64,000 bases of DNA from Prinia subflava (taxonomy: Eukaryota; Chordata; Aves; Passeriformes; Cisticolidae): assembly GCF_021018805.1 (NCBI RefSeq), contig NW_026960611.1:2790001-2854000 (forward strand). The letters are read 5' to 3'. Below the pieces are notes generated by a model. That model had not been told where the DNA came from, made no database searches, and saw only the letters and a list, made by a program, of their open reading frames with translations. Positions 24,140-38,142 of this stretch are shown piece by piece. The translations under genes and the position numbers were made by a program. Position 1 is the stretch's first letter; each line of letters starts with the position of its first letter.

Positions 24140-24567
24140 TGTGGAGTTGCATTTTATTGAAATGGTATGCTCTGGCTCACCCCTCGAAGTGTATGGTTTA
24201 TCCCAAGTCTGTAACCTCCCCTGCAGTATCGTGTGTCTGTAAACCCATTGGCCTGAGAATCTATCCACGCCCATTTCGAAACTCCCTGATAAAGGTGCAA
24301 ACGGAGAGGGCTCTCTCTCTGCCCTGGAGGCCTCCAGAGGCTCCGCTCCTCTCCCCTTCGCTCTCCCCTTCCCTCTCTCCCCCTCCTTCCCCCTCTCCCT
24401 CAGTGACCATGCTGCCTTCCTGGAGTCGAACTCCAAATAAATCCTCACCTCACCAGCCATCTAGAGTCTCCTTGCCTGCCTGCATGCAAATACCAACGAA
24501 CATAGAGCCCGGGGGGTTCCTGGGGAACCCTCCCCGGGAACCCCCCCCTAAAATCTAAATTACAATA
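24140..24567 (+). repeat. Solo LTR, same family as 43,394-43,831
   Basis: A 428-bp unit begins TGTGGAGTTGCATTTTATTG and ends ttacaata. It is collinear with the LTR at 43,394-43,831: it shares gctctggctcacccct, a cytosine- and thymine-rich middle, an AATAAA signal and the GC-rich end ccctccccgggaa. It inserted in a tca microsatellite, whose repeats on both sides hide the exact target duplication. Confidence 0.8.
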
Positions 24568-27500
24568 ATCATCATCATCAAGTGTGGTCAGATTTTACCT
24601 CAGGCACTTTTCAGAAACTCATTTCTGTCACATTTTACCAGGCTAACAAAGCACAATTTGTAGAACCCTACAGTAGTACAGTTTTTCCAGATCTAGAAGC
24701 TTGAGTTGGTGCAAGAACAAAATGGAAGAATCTTTTGTTGATGTAAAAGTGAGGAAAAATGGAGTAGATGGATGCCATCAGCTACTAATTATCAATGTTC
24801 TTGCAGAACACGCCCAGCATCCAGTTCCTAATGAGATATGCAATATTTAACCTGAGTTCTAAACACGGTGTCAGGAGGGCAACTAGATGTGTCAGAATAA
24901 ATGCTGTCTCGGAAGATTGTCATGTCAGTCATAAATTTCTTCACATGCTTTTTGATCATGGCCCTCTCCTAACACATCCAGTTTTAATCAGCTGTAAAGG
25001 CTAATTAACCTCTACATGTTTTGAAGAATAAAGGGAGTTTAAAATAGCACCTGTGCCAGTACTGTCAGACACAGGTTCCTTGCTCAAAGCTTATTTATCC
25101 CTGTTCAAGCAGGAGATAGCAGGAAAAAAAACCAAAAACACAAAAACAAAACAAACAAAAAAATACAACAGGGACAGAAAGAGCTCTAAACTATGTGTTG
25201 GACAGAAAACCCCCCTCTTCCAAAGTGTAGCAGTTACCAGATGTAAAGGGGCTACCAAGGTTAATTGTAGTGGGACCTAATAAATATGTTCTCCTGTTCA
25301 TCCTCTGATGAACAGAAAAGGAGCAGTGGAGCAGCTGAAAGGAGTAGCAGGATCTTGGGTTTTTATGGAAAGTTTGAGTGATCTATGAAATCATCTAGTG
25401 GAACACAGAAATCACGTGTGGAACACAAGATGGGGTTTTCATTGTGACAGATGTGATTAAACTTCTGTAGGACGCAGACCTTTGCTGACATGTGTTGATG
25501 CTGTTAAGCTCTACTGACAAATGTGTGGGATCTTTTAATTTGTTGCTCTGTAGTTTTCTTTGTTATTTCTTAATTTTGCCACTCACAGCTTCAGAATTCA
25601 TTCCAGGAAAAAAAAAATTACAGCCATGATAGGTCCTCAGTTTATCAAGGTGTTCATCCTTGACTATTTACCCTGAGCTCCTGGATTTGTGTGATTAGCT
25701 GAAGATTTTTTTTATCACTAGAGTTTGTTTTGTACTCTGGTGACAGGATTAAAAAAACAAACCTGCTGCCACCAAAAAACTCCACTGCACTCTGAAAATT
25801 GGCACAGAGAGACAATTGAATTCCTGGGCACTACTATCCAAAAACAGGAAGCATGGGAGTCATCTTCTGTAAAATGTCCCCCCATAGTTACATATTCCTG
25901 CATATTGAAGTACTTTATCTATTATTTCCTGAACATATCATGTGAATGAAGCTGCACTTAAAGTTTTTGCAGGAGCAATTACAGAGGGTTTTTTTCCCTG
26001 AAACCTACACACAGTATTTGCAATGAAGATTCTTTTCTGTGAACAGAAATTTAGAATAAAACCAGTGTGCCACCAGTTGCCATGGTGCCAGGATTTGACA
26101 ACTACAGCTGATACAGCATAGTATCACTTTCAAGCCAAAGTTTTTGTAGAGATAGAAGAGTCTTCAATCAGGAAACCTGATGAACTGATTCCATTGTGAT
26201 ATGTGGGCAGAGAGTGAAAGCAGCAATACCAGTCATTACTGAAATGAGATTGTGGAGTTAGAGGAGATGAGGTGGAAGGGAAGAGCAATAAAATCAGGGA
26301 AGTTAAAACAAGGAGATGAGTAGGAAAAGAGAAGGAAGGACAGGACAGAGAGTGTTTATTCAAAATGATACAAGAAAAGGCCAGAGGAAAAATAATAAAA
26401 ACAAACAGATGAAGAAAAACAAGAGAATGAGGAGAAGGTAAACAAAAAAACAGAAGTGGAGTTTACATGAGCATTATTTTTAAAATTTACAGTTGATCAG
26501 AGTTGACTGGAATTATCGGTTATTTACAGTGGGAAATCAAGATTTTTCTGGTTTTCTGTGGAGGAGGGCAGGGGACTTTTTTCTCTAAGGGAGCAGAAGC
26601 TATGCAAGTATTTTTTAAAGTAGGAGTATACAAGTTATTTAATCACATCTCTTTTGTAATAAAAATAAGCTTCAAATAAGCTTGGTCTTTCTCAACACAA
26701 AAAAGGTAAAGATACATAAATTATACCTAATTACAAACACGCAAAACAAATCTAAGAGAAATTCACATGTATGGGTGCATCCATCCAGGTGCTTCCATCT
26801 TTGAAGCAGCACAACCCAGCTCTGGCATTTCAAGCAGTAATGTGCCTAGTGAAATTAAATTACCCATTGATAAATGTGGATCCAGTTACTTATTTGACAG
26901 AGCAGCATCAGAATTGTCAACTGGGATACAAAATATGTGTTACTTTGTGTCCTCTCTTTAGCAAGTCAGCACTGGTTCATGAAGTACCACTGGCAAGTGT
27001 GGCTGCTGGTTCTCACCATCTGTCTCAGGCCAGTGGCCATGGAAATGTGCTGAAGTTCACTGCAAGGGAGGATATGTTTCCCCTGGGAAATGTGTAGATT
27101 CAGGGGAAATCAAATCTATCCAGACAAAGTGGGATACACTGAGGGACAGTGGTCAAAAACATTCTCAGCAGAGAGCCAAACTGATTTCCAGTGAGGCATC
27201 TGGAGTGATCAAGGGTTTGTGAAGTAAATGGACTTGATTCCTAAAGGAGCTTGAAAGGTAATAAAAAGAGTCATAAGGGGTTGAAAACTTTATTGCAGTC
27301 TAAGCTGAGACACTCTCCCTGCACAAAGTAGAATAAAGGTCAGGCTTTCTTTACCAAACCCTTGAGATATGTACAAATCAACTTGACAGCATTTATCTCT
27401 ATTACAATTTATATTCTAATATTAAAAGTAAGAAGGCTAAACACACAAAAAAACAAATAAGCAAAACCTCCCCCAAACCCAAAATATGCAACACAAAAGA

Positions 27501-30148
27501 AAAGGGCTTCCAAAAAGAAAATTGGAGAAAGGCTTTTCCAGAAGATAACTCACCATGGAAAACGAATTTAATTAATGAACTTAACACACATGCTTTGTTT
27601 TAAAGCATATATTTATTCCATATTCAACAGAGAATTTAAATCCGCATTATGCAGTGATTCAATAGAATCAAGGTGCATATACAAGATTAAACATGGGTTC
27701 AAATGCTTTGCTGAATCAGGGCACAGCTTAGGTATCAAGGAACTGTAATTCTGCTCTCTCTGCACTTGCTAAATTTGATAGTGATGTGCAGGTTATACCC
27801 CTTCCATGCCTCTCAAATTATCATCTGTGGGAGTACCAATGTGTGACTGACATACAGAGAACTAATGAATACTTCATGAGACTCTCAGTTATTATTTAAT
27901 CACAGCTCCTTTATGAGTTGATGGAATTTGAGTTGATACGAAGGCAAAATAGAACAGCACTGAAATGTAATAGTGAAAACAAAGCTACAAGTAAACTAAG
28001 TTACTATTAAAAGTAGAAGAAGCACAGAAAAGAAATATGAAGTAATGGTTGAAAACACAGATATTTGAAAGATTTCATGAAAAAGACCAGCGTGAAACAA
28101 CAGACTACTTGTTCAGTTCTATGGTATGACACTACAATTTATTCTTATGTAAAAGATCAATTTTTTCCACAAATGTCTCATTAAATAATCTGAGAGTCAG
28201 GGCTAAAGTAACCTACAAGTGGAATGCATAAGAAAAAATAAGAAGCATTTAAAAACCTGGTCTAAACTGCTATTTTTTTTTATAAACTTATATTTTTCTC
28301 CAAGAACATGTACAGCAGAATGGAAACTACAGGTAGTTAAAAATGAAATATTTTCTTTGTCTGCTAAACTGCTACCACCAAAGTTTACAGCCCAATCAAG
28401 ATTATTAACTCTAAAGTTAACAACTTCAATAATTTTGTTACTTAAATTAATTGTTTCTGCGATTTCTTTTCCCAAACCATTGTTATTATGACCAATTTAA
28501 TGTGGAATGAGTCAATATTCCAGATTTCATAACACCTATGTGCCAAGTCCCAATTCTCTGTGCTCATAATGCATTATTTATACTGTTGTAATAAGGCCTG
28601 ATCTAAAGACCTTTGAAGTAAATGAAAAGACTCCCACTGACTTCAAAGGACTTTCTATTAGGCCCAGAGTATTTCTTTGCAGGGCTTTTGTACTTGATAA
28701 TATCTGATATGGTAAAATTTGTGCCGCCTCTCTCTCCTTCACCCTCACCCTGGATGTTATTTCCTATGTTTACAGGTTACTTAGTATCTGGACTTCTTTT
28801 TTTTGTTTGTTTTATACAAGGATAATTCTTAATGAAGAATAGCATTTTAAGAGCAAAAGATTGAAAAGTTGCACTTCAAGAGGTTTAAATTCAAATATTT
28901 TGGAAATAAAAAATTCATATTGTGAAGACTGAAATATTTTAAATAGTCACTTAAATATTTACTCAGTATTTTAGGCTGTTTTTCCTGTCGGTTTCACTTG
29001 GATTTGTGAATAGGTTTATCTTCCTCAAACCATATTTCTATTAATGAGTATTCAATGGGTGCAATATATAATGGTTAGCCACAAAAATCCAACTGCTGAT
29101 AATTTCAGAAGAAAACAATCTTTTTCAACTCATAGAAATCATTGTCCTTATTAACCTTATTGCCTATGATAAAGATTTTGAAATAGGTTTCTTTGGACCT
29201 GCTCAAACTTCTGTGTATCATGACTGAGTTTTATAAATTTTATATTTCACACTGAGTTGACCTTTGTTTAAGACGTTTGGGATGCATAGCCCCCTGTCTT
29301 TTCCTTCCCTTTTTCTAAATTAAAGTACAGGATTCACAGTCTTCCTCCTTATCTCTCTTTTATCTTTTGTGTATTAAGATGTGGGTGTTAGCAAGAACAT
29401 CTTACTTCCTCTTTTTATGCAGTTAGGTCCTCCAAAATAATTTGGAGGAGGTTGTTTACCATGCAGTATACATGTAATCTTCATTACATTTTCATTATTT
29501 TCCATTTTTTATTTGCTTTTTTCAGGCCAGCAGCTTCTGGAGGATGCATTTTCTCTCTTACATACAAAATCTTGAGAAAATGCAGATCAATTCTTTTAAG
29601 ATCAGCAAGAAATATCTATGTGATGCATTATGACACTATGTGGTTGGTTTTCTTTTACTTCCACTAGATAAAAACCTTGAATGCCCTGATGTTCAGAGCA
29701 GTGTGCTACAGTTTAAAGGATGTGAACCAAAGTGTACTGAATAGTGCAATAGAAATCTTTCCATTGATCAAAGCAGACTTTTGGTCTGAATTTACACATC
29801 CAACAAATTAATTTCACTTATTGTCAATCTGATATTATAGATTAATTTCTCTAATGGGGAAACTGTGAGCTAACAACTTGCATTTGTTAAAAGATTTATG
29901 TATAATTTATAATGAAACCATGAGTACAAGGCATTTATAACAGAAGATGCAAGTCAAGAAAGAGATGTAAGTCCCTCATAGACCCTCTTTGGAAGATAGT
30001 TGTCTCTGGTAATGAGCAATGTCATGCAGATCAAATGGCACAACGACCTCAGTTTACCTCCACATCCATGCTAAAGGCAATGTCAGATAAAAGGCAACCT
30101 TCACAGTACTTGCAAAATAATGCTGAGCCCAGCAAACTCCTTAAACAG
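24568..30148. other. AT-rich intergenic DNA, nothing recognised
   Basis: About 5.6 kb without a recognisable gene, LTR terminus or CR1 end. Open frames are under about 110 codons and show no domain. This is the longest stretch in the window free of identifiable retroelements. Confidence 0.5.
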
Positions 30149-32650
30149 TGTTATAGGTTGACACAGTTTGGTTTTTATTTAAGTAGAAACAGTTCCCTGT
30201 CAGGACCTTGGAACTGTTTTGAGACAGGCACCTATCAGAGTTCATTTTTAAATATTGACATATTGTTGGACCATTGAGGAAGCTAGATGCAACTCTGAGG
30301 AATACCCATATAAAATTCTGAGTGAGTCCAAGTCTTCCCTTTCCTCCTGATCACTCAAACAGGTAACATTGAGCCAGCCCATTCTCTTAGGACGGCCTTG
30401 GCCAGCCCGGCCCTGCTGCTCCCTTCCCCTTGGGGGGGAATCAGCTTAGAGCCTGGCCATGCCTCTGGGCCTGAGCAGCTGGAGGCCTGGAGCTAGCCGG
30501 GCTGGGAGGGAGCCGCAGCAGCTGGGCCTCCGATAACACCTTTTGGCCTAGCTGGGCCGAGCCCACCCGATTGCTACCGAGGGATGGGCAAGGCCCCTCC
30601 CTCCCCTCTCTCCTCTGGTGACTCCCGGGCTGAGAGGGAAAGGGGGAGAAAAAGCTCAGCCTCTTCAGAGTGGCTGATCACATTGACCATCGCAGACCTG
30701 GGCAGATTTAACCCTTGGCAAGATGAAGCTTTCAGACCTCCAACCCTTTCCCTGAGAGAGAGAAAGGAACACTAGAGAAACAGCATGATATAAAATCAGT
30801 GAAAGAACTGATAAAGATTATTGGAAGAAGGGATTGAGGAAGTGGACATTTCTGACTGGATTTCTCTGTATGTAAACCATGGAAACTGGACTAATATATC
30901 CCTTCAAATCATGGGAAGATATGCATTTAGGAAGATGTTGTGAAAATCTGTGTGTAGATTTTGAACAAAGGTGTGTGATGGACTGAGTAATATTGATCTT
31001 ATGAGATGCTTGAACAGAGATAAAGATAAGTCCATTGTGCTGGTGAAGAAGTGAGAAGATATCTCTGTTCCCTGAGAAGAAGAATCCTTTGTTTTTTTGA
31101 GTTGTGCATCTTTAAAAGGTGACACTGTAATATGCAAAAGTCTAGACCCATGAACCATAAGCAGCTTGGGAAACTGCTAATGGGAAAGGTCACAGAAGCA
31201 GGGTTTTTTTACCGGGCAGGCGGCTGTTTTTTGTGGCAGTATCGTGGTTGCTGGGGGAGGTGAATTTTTCCAGGGGGATGTGAGCAGGCCAATCAGTGAT
31301 CAGCTTTTCTGCTGGCACCTGGATTGGTCACTTGGAGGTTTAGACACGCCTCTGAGGACACAAAGAGTTAAAGCAGGACTCTAGGTGGGTTTGCCCTCTT
31401 TTGGGTTCCAGTTTCAGCAGTGGAAACATCTCCTCTCCCCTGCTCAGCTCTGGGCTGAGTGGGGGAGGGGGAAGCCATGTGGCCGGGCTCAGGACAACCA
31501 CGCGGTGGAACTAAAGTAAACTGGGGCCCCCGGGGGGAGAAGAGAGTGGACAGGACTGGAACTGAGCTGCCCAGTCCAGGATGGAGGGGTGGAAAACTGT
31601 GGAAGTGCCTTCTGTGTGTGGTCACCCCCCTCTCCCCCCCCAAACTCTGAGAGAAGGTGCCCAGCCACGTGGGGGTTGCCGAGCCTGAGAGTGCCTGAGT
31701 CTGCACCCTGCCAGGAGCCAGAAACTGTTAACCCTTGCTTGGCAGAAAGAAACTTTTCTTAGACATTGATTCTCATGACTGGTGGTTTAGAGGAGAGAGA
31801 GGGAAGCGGCCTGGGACCGAGATGATAAAGCACGATTGGAAGGAACCCGATGGGCAAAGAATGAGAGGAGTAGCTTTCTGAGCTGGACTTTTCTTGCATA
31901 ATGTCAGCCATGGACTGAACTTAAGTCTCTTTTGAACATAAACTGCATTTTGGGTGGATACAGCTGCCCCTGCTTTTGCTACAGTGACTGGCACTTGAAG
32001 AGTGGAGCGAGCAGAGAAGAGAGGGGGAGGGTGAGGTGGCGCCTTCTGCCCTCAGGGGAGACCTGCTCTGAGAACCCCGGCCCCTGGGTAAAAAAGGGGA
32101 GAGCTCAGCATGCAAGTATCCTTAAAAGAGCCCTGTATGCAGCTTTCAGCCTATGGACAGCGGTGAGAGCGCTGGACATAGGAAAAAGAGTGTGTCACCT
32201 GCTCTGCTCTGTTCCTGATCACATCCCACAGTAGTTGTTAGAGGAAAAAACATATATTCATGGGTGCATTAACATCTGGCCAGTGCCAACCCATGACAGG
32301 CAGTTAAGACCCACAAGAAAACAGTGGGGAAATTCCATAGGGACATCAAGAGAGAGTCCTCTCCCAAAGTGATGAAAGATTATGCTTAAATGGTGAAACT
32401 GACTGAAAATCATAGTTTTGTCTCTCTATGCTGGTTGTGGGAAAGTGAACAGTTTATGGGGAAGGGAGAAGGGTTTTGAAGGGTTCAAATTTTCTGGTTT
32501 TTTAATTTCATTTTTTTTCTTTTCTTTTCTTCCTTTAGTGTGTGTTAATAAAACTATCTTTGCAACTTTTAAGTTGGGCCTGTTTTGCCTTTTTCCTCCC
32601 AAAGGTCTATCTCACAGAAAGAAAAGAGAGTCAACACAAAAACCATCACA
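30149..32650 (+). repeat. Long ERVL-like LTR, split by an ERVL-type LTR
   Basis: A probable LTR begins TGTTATAGGTTGACAC at 30,149 and ends ccatcaca at 32,650. It carries gtgtgttaataaaac (a polyadenylation signal near 32,550) about 100 bases before its end. Five bases downstream is tggtgcattggctggg (32,655-32,670), which has the TGG start expected of a primer binding site. The unit is interrupted at 31,240-32,298, leaving about 1.4 kb of its own sequence. The start is inferred from the terminus only, and no target duplication was found. Confidence 0.45.
31240..32298 (+). repeat. ERVL-type solo LTR, copy 2, flanked by GGCAG
   Basis: A 1059-bp unit in sense orientation runs from TATCGTGGTTGCTGGG to CCAACCCATGACA. 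The 5-bp repeat ggcag at 31235-31239 and 32299-32303 is exact. It is the reverse complement of the units at 15,880 and 60,266, but lacks roughly 300 bases near its 3' part that in those copies include the AATAAA polyadenylation signal. The first dinucleotide is TA instead of TG. Confidence 0.9.
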
Positions 32651-32670
32651 AATTTGGTGCATTGGCTGGG

Positions 32671-33654
32671 AAAAGTCAAAATTGACGAATGTGAAATTAC
32701 TACATGAATTGGTGTTTCTGCCCAGTTAGAATCAAACCAGAACACAGAGCAAAGCAGGGGAGTGGAAATATGTTTATTCAAGGACTCAACAACCCCACAT
32801 GCCGCAGTTCCATCCTGGAATTAACTAGAGCTCTCCTTTCTCATGCCCGTAGAACCTCACAAGTGTGCTGGCTTCCAGCCAGCATGGTGCCTCCTTAAAC
32901 TGAAGTGCAAAGGACAAGTAAACACTGTTTCCAAACTGTTCCTGTAGCACCAGCTGAAGCTGGAAACCATCTCTGATGAATATACACACCATTCTGGTCA
33001 TCTGGCTGGGCTGACACCAACAGATTCAATGCCTTTGGGTTTGAAGATGACAGAAGTTTCAGTTCTTTCATGCATTGATGTTATTCTCTGTCCTAAAAGC
33101 TGTCATCTGGAGGGGAATTATTACAAGCAGACAACCTAGAATTGCATTTGAGACTGTGGAAGCTGATATTTGTTCCTGCTAAGCACCAGAACACTGCACA
33201 CTGATTCATGGAAGAGGGAAATGTCATTATTCACAAAGAGTTTCCTCCAGCTGCATGTCATTTATCACTTTCAATCAGTATTACAAGGAAAGAGCAAGCT
33301 TGGGGCATGGCCACCATGTTCACCCTTTTAACAATTTATAATTTACCAAATACAAGATGTTTGTTTCTACTTTACAATGGCCTTGTGATGAAACAGGCAA
33401 CTAAAACCACTCATTTCATGTTATGTATATCAGGACCTCAAACGACTCTATTATAGTCACAACAAAGGACCATCAAAAGTAACTTGTGGGTACAAAGAGT
33501 TGGAAAATTCACCAGAATAGACATATCCATCTACCATACCTGCATGGCCACACAAATCTAATAAAAACAGAAATATATATAGGATGGGCAGAGAGAATTA
33601 AGATGCCCCTAACACCCACATTTGCAAAAAAGAGTGCTCAAAACCATTTGCAGA
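32671..33654. other. Unassigned DNA
   Basis: No retroviral coding motif follows the LTR-like unit, so its internal region is absent. Nothing else was recognised. Confidence 0.4.
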
Positions 33655-34020
33655 ATCAAAGGATAACTGAGGTGGGAAGAGACCTCTGAGGTCATGTAGT
33701 CCACCTCTCCTACACAAAGCAGGGTCAGTTAAAGAAGGTTGTCTAAGACTCCATTCATTATCTTTTTTCAGTTCTCCAAGGATGGAGACTGCACTCCTTC
33801 TCTACACAGCTTGTCCCCATGTTCAATCAAACTTAGGATAACATACATTTTTCTTTACACAGAATTTTTTGTATTTCAGTTTGTACCCATTGCCTCTTGT
33901 CCTATCACTGGATACCTCTAAGAAGTCTCCTACTCCATCTTCCTTAGTCTTCTCCATCAGGTATTTATGCACCTGTCATCCTCTATCACATTCTGTCCCT
34001 TTTTTGAACAGCAAAGCCCT
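33655..34020 (-). mobile_element. CR1 LINE 3' fragment
   Basis: The + strand reads ggtgggaagagacctctgag, then tagtccacctctcc and later cattgcctcttgtcctatcac. This is the usual reverse-complement signature of the CR1 3' region, so the element is on the minus strand. It is decayed, and both ends are approximate. Confidence 0.65.
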
Positions 34021-35189
34021 AAACTGGAACAGCATTTAAACTGGGACCTTGCTGCTACCAAGAAGAACGGAAGATTTATTGAGAATACTTTCCAAATGAA
34101 AACCCTTCATGGAAGCACCAGATGTGTCCTGCTAATAGAACAGAGAGCCTTCCAAGAGTATGAGCAATCACCTGTTGCTCTGGCTCATGAAGGAGCTATG
34201 ATATCAGCATACACCCATACTTTCACACTTCTACATGATGAGAAGGGTGTCAGTTTTCTGAAAATGCATAGAATTTGAGTAGACATTGCTTCTAAAGCAC
34301 CATGAATCACTTCTTTTTAAGATGAGCAATCTCTCACCCCTCAGAATGTTGAGATGTATCTCAGTCAGTGCAGAAATACAGGTTAGCCATGACAGATGTC
34401 TTCATCTTTCTTGAAGGAAGAAATATATTCACTAAAGCCCAGTTCACCAATCACTAGGTAGACGAAGCAGATCAGCAGCAGAGTGCCCAGCAACACAAAC
34501 TATGTCACACATACTGTAAGACTCCAAGTATGTGGAAGAAATCACTGTGGGTATCAGTGATTAAAACAGATCAGAGCTGTAGTGGGCACTGCCTTGTTTG
34601 ATTGGCAGTTTTCTAACATTCTGATGATGAAACTTCAAGCCCTTCTGCAATGACACATGAAGATGAGACCACATCCATAAGAACAACCTTGTCTGTAGGT
34701 ACATACATACATACATGAAAAATATATAAATACCTTTTTTCTTTTATTTTTTATTCTCAGACCCATCTAACTTGAGGGTGTTTTTTAGCCCAGTTTTGGA
34801 TAAATGGAGGAACAACAGCTATAACACAAGTGATCCTCTCAGTAGGCATGAAAGTGACTCCAAGAAGAGTGTGTCCCACTGAAAATAACTTCAGTTTTCT
34901 CATCTTGACCCACAAATTTGCCTCTTCACATCCTTTTTAATGCCATCATGATTGTGTTTTCGTGTCATCATGCACTGCAGTTTTTACAGTACAACCTTGC
35001 AAGACACGTTGAAAGTGAGTCTCCCAAGAACAGGATAAAGAAGGGATGCTCTGATTTGCATGTAATGACCAGAAAAGGACCTTGCAGGGAGTGTCAAAAT
35101 GAACTGCTTGTCCAAGTAATATAGTTTTTCTCTTTCACCCTGGCTGTGAAGAGGAAAGGTTGATCCTGTCGTCTCTCATCATAGGAGAA
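34021..35189. other. Unassigned DNA
   Basis: Nothing recognised apart from a short acat repeat near 34,700. Confidence 0.45.
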
Positions 35190-36078
35190 TATCAGTTTGA
35201 GACCACCTGAGGAACCTGAAGTTCATGGGATCCTGGGTGCCAGGGCCCTGAGGGAATAGGATTATATAGTTGCCAAAACAATCTCCCTCATATTTGAAAA
35301 GTACAGCAGCCAGGCAAAGTCCCTGGTGAAGAGAGAAGCAAAAAACCTCACACTCATTTTTAAATAAAGTAAAAAAGAACTACCAGCCTGTCAGCTTCCC
35401 CTCTGTGCTAAGACCATGGAAGAGATCCTCCTGGAACATCAGTTGAAACACAGAAGACAGGAAAGTGATGAGAAAAAGCCAACAGGGCTTCACAAAGACC
35501 AAATGGATCCCGACAATGGAATGACAGCATCAGCAGGCAGGGGAGGAGCTATGAATGCCATCTACCTAGACGTCTGTAAGGCCTTTGACATGGCAATCCA
35601 CAACAATCTTACCTCTAAATTGGAGAGATATGGTTTGATAGATGGATTGTTCGATGGATAAGGACTTAGCTGGAATGCTGCATCCAAAGAGTTAAAGTCA
35701 ACTGCTCAGTGTACTGGTGGAAACCAGAAATAGGCAGCATTCCTCAAGGGTCCATATTGGGACCAGTGTGATTTGATATGTTCATCTCCAACACAGATAA
35801 TGAGACTGAGGATGTCCTTGGCAAGTTTGCAGGTGACAACAAGCTGTGTGGTGGAGTTGATTCAATACAAAGAAGGGGCATTCAGAGGGACTTTAAAAGG
35901 CTGGAGTTGGGCCCATGTGAACCTCATGAAGTTCAACAAGGCCAAGTGCAAGGTCAGGTTGGATGGGGCTATGAGCAAGCTGGTGTAGTGGAAAGTGTTC
36001 CTGGCCATTGCAGAGGGTTCAGAAATAGATGATATTTCACTGTCCCTTCCATTCCAACCCATTTTATGATTCTATATG
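35190..36078 (+). mobile_element. CR1 LINE fragment with reverse transcriptase remnant
   Basis: The + strand encodes pieces of the CR1 ORF2 reverse transcriptase, including AIYLDVCKAFDMAIHNNLT and LERYGLIDG. The catalytic FADD segment has become FAGDNKLCG. Then follow the C-terminal AHVNLMKFNKAKCKV (another frame) and the 3' end ttccaacccattttatgatt. Stops and frameshifts are numerous and the 5' part is missing, as usual for CR1 copies. This is not a host gene. Confidence 0.85.
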
Positions 36079-38136
36079 CACAAGTTTGATATGGCTCATG
36101 TTTTGATTTATTTCATTTGGGAAAACTCCTACCTTCTGTTTACCCACATGTATTCCAAAGAACAGGATTTTTAATGAGGAGAGTAAAATTGACATATTTG
36201 TGCTTGCAGTAACCAATCCTCCTCCACAGTTGAGATGAGGACAGTATTTAAATGACTTTTCTGCATCAATAATTTGGATTTCTGTAGCAGAAAATTAATT
36301 TGTCTCTTCTCTGTTGAAAATAACTCAATGCATATTCCTGTATCCCAGATGGACTAGCAACAGAGGAGAAAGAAGCAACAGCACAACTAGTTGGAGAAAT
36401 AGGATACAGAGCTCTTACAAAAGACAATTATATTTTCATCAGATCCTGATGCATATTTCCCTGTTTTGTTAAACACAATACAAGCAAAACTTGAAAGAGA
36501 AAGAAACGGAAATAGTAATGAGCAAAAATAATTATTAAATTCAAGCAGCACAAGACAGTGCAGTGAAGTAAACAACAGAAGTAGTGTAGCTTTTAATCTG
36601 ATCCCTGCAAAAATATCTCCTTTCCTCTCACTTTTCATATTCCTATGTAAATATCTGCTGCTGATCAGCAGCACCCAGGATGAAGAGGAGAATACTGGCC
36701 TAGATGGGCCTTCTACTGTGAGCCACTCTCATATTTAGCAAGATGATGTTCATCTTCAGGTGCAGAGTCATGGCCATATGAATACTATCAGAGCCACTGA
36801 AAACAAATTCAGTTCTCTTGGAATCATGAACTCCCAAAATAGACATATTCACAAAATCTTCCTGCTCCCTTCCCTGTACCAGTCCTACAGTTCAACTTTT
36901 GTTTCCAAAAATAAAAGAAAAAAGAAATCACACCTATACTGGCAAAATTTGCACCTGAACTTTTTTACCTGAGTATTGAATTGCATTTTCAAAGCAGAAC
37001 CTGTACTCACAGATGTCTATCTTGTGATTACAGTCAGAACATAAACTTAAAGCCACACTGCTTGTCATTTCTTATTCAAAGCCTGGGTACAAAGCTACAG
37101 GTGCGGATGCCAGTGGCATATAATTTGCTCCTGCAGTGATATTGCCTGATTAGCCATCTGCTACTGCATCAAGAATTTTGTTACCTTCAGTTTAACCATG
37201 TCATGTTTTCAGCTGATCTGCATTTTGGTTTATGAAGGAACATTGCAGCAAAAGCACTAGTGGTTTATAAAGCTGGTAAAAACAGTCATAATTGTAGCAG
37301 GAAACAAAAAATGCAAAAAAAATATTGTCTGCTCTCTGAAAATGACAATACATTTAAAGGTGAATACTTTCTATTATCTCTACTTATATCGACATCATTA
37401 CTTGGAAAGGGGTACTTGAGGTTTCTATAAAAATTAGGCAAGTTCAGGCACTGAGTAAGGAATTAATGTGCTTCTGATAATATTCAAAAATAAGGGCAGA
37501 ATTCAGACTAGCACACAAGTAGAGACCTCATGACAGGGAGGTATAGCACAGCCACAAGGAGCCCAAAGAGATCAAGAAAAACTGTCCTGTCCAAAGGAAA
37601 ATTAATATCCACATCAGAATGAAGTCAACTATTTTCTTTGGTAGTTTCAGCCATCCCTACAGCCTTTGCTTGCCTGTAAATTTACTTATATTGTTGAATA
37701 TATTTGTTTCAAACCATCTGCTTAAGAGCAGGGGCTAATGGAAAACAGAAATGGCCTTGGTACAATTAATGGAAAGTGAGTGCCATTAGATGAGAAAAGA
37801 TTGAGGAGCCAAATGGCTGGTGTCAATGCTGACTTACAGCTACAGAAACTTGCCTGACTTTCCCTGCAGAGAGGAGTGATTAGCTCTGGTGAAACTAGAT
37901 TGTCAAATGTTCTCTCATAGCCTGTGTGTGTCAAAAGGGAGAGAGAAGACCTGCGTAGTTCGTCCTGGATTTAAGGCCTGTTGGGTACTTTCAGAGCTCA
38001 GCAGAAAGTCACAGACTAATCTTCACAAGGTGGATGAGCAGCACACTGAGCAGACCATACAGTGTTCAGAAGAAGGCAAAGCATCATCACAATTTGCTCA
38101 TATTTACCCCATACTCTTCTTAAGATAAAGGTCATT
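36079..38136. other. Unassigned AT-rich DNA
   Basis: Nothing recognised between the CR1 and the next ERV. Confidence 0.45.
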
Positions 38137-38142
38137 GTAGAG

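Noticed and set aside
24049..24558. 169-codon frame crossing the microsatellite and LTR
   Set aside because: The frame is built from trinucleotide repeats and CT-rich LTR sequence; it has no counterpart in the 43-kb LTR copy.
35416..35661. 81-codon frame that looks like a protein
   Set aside because: It is part of the CR1 reverse transcriptase (LDVCKAFDM, LERYGLIDG), not a host gene.
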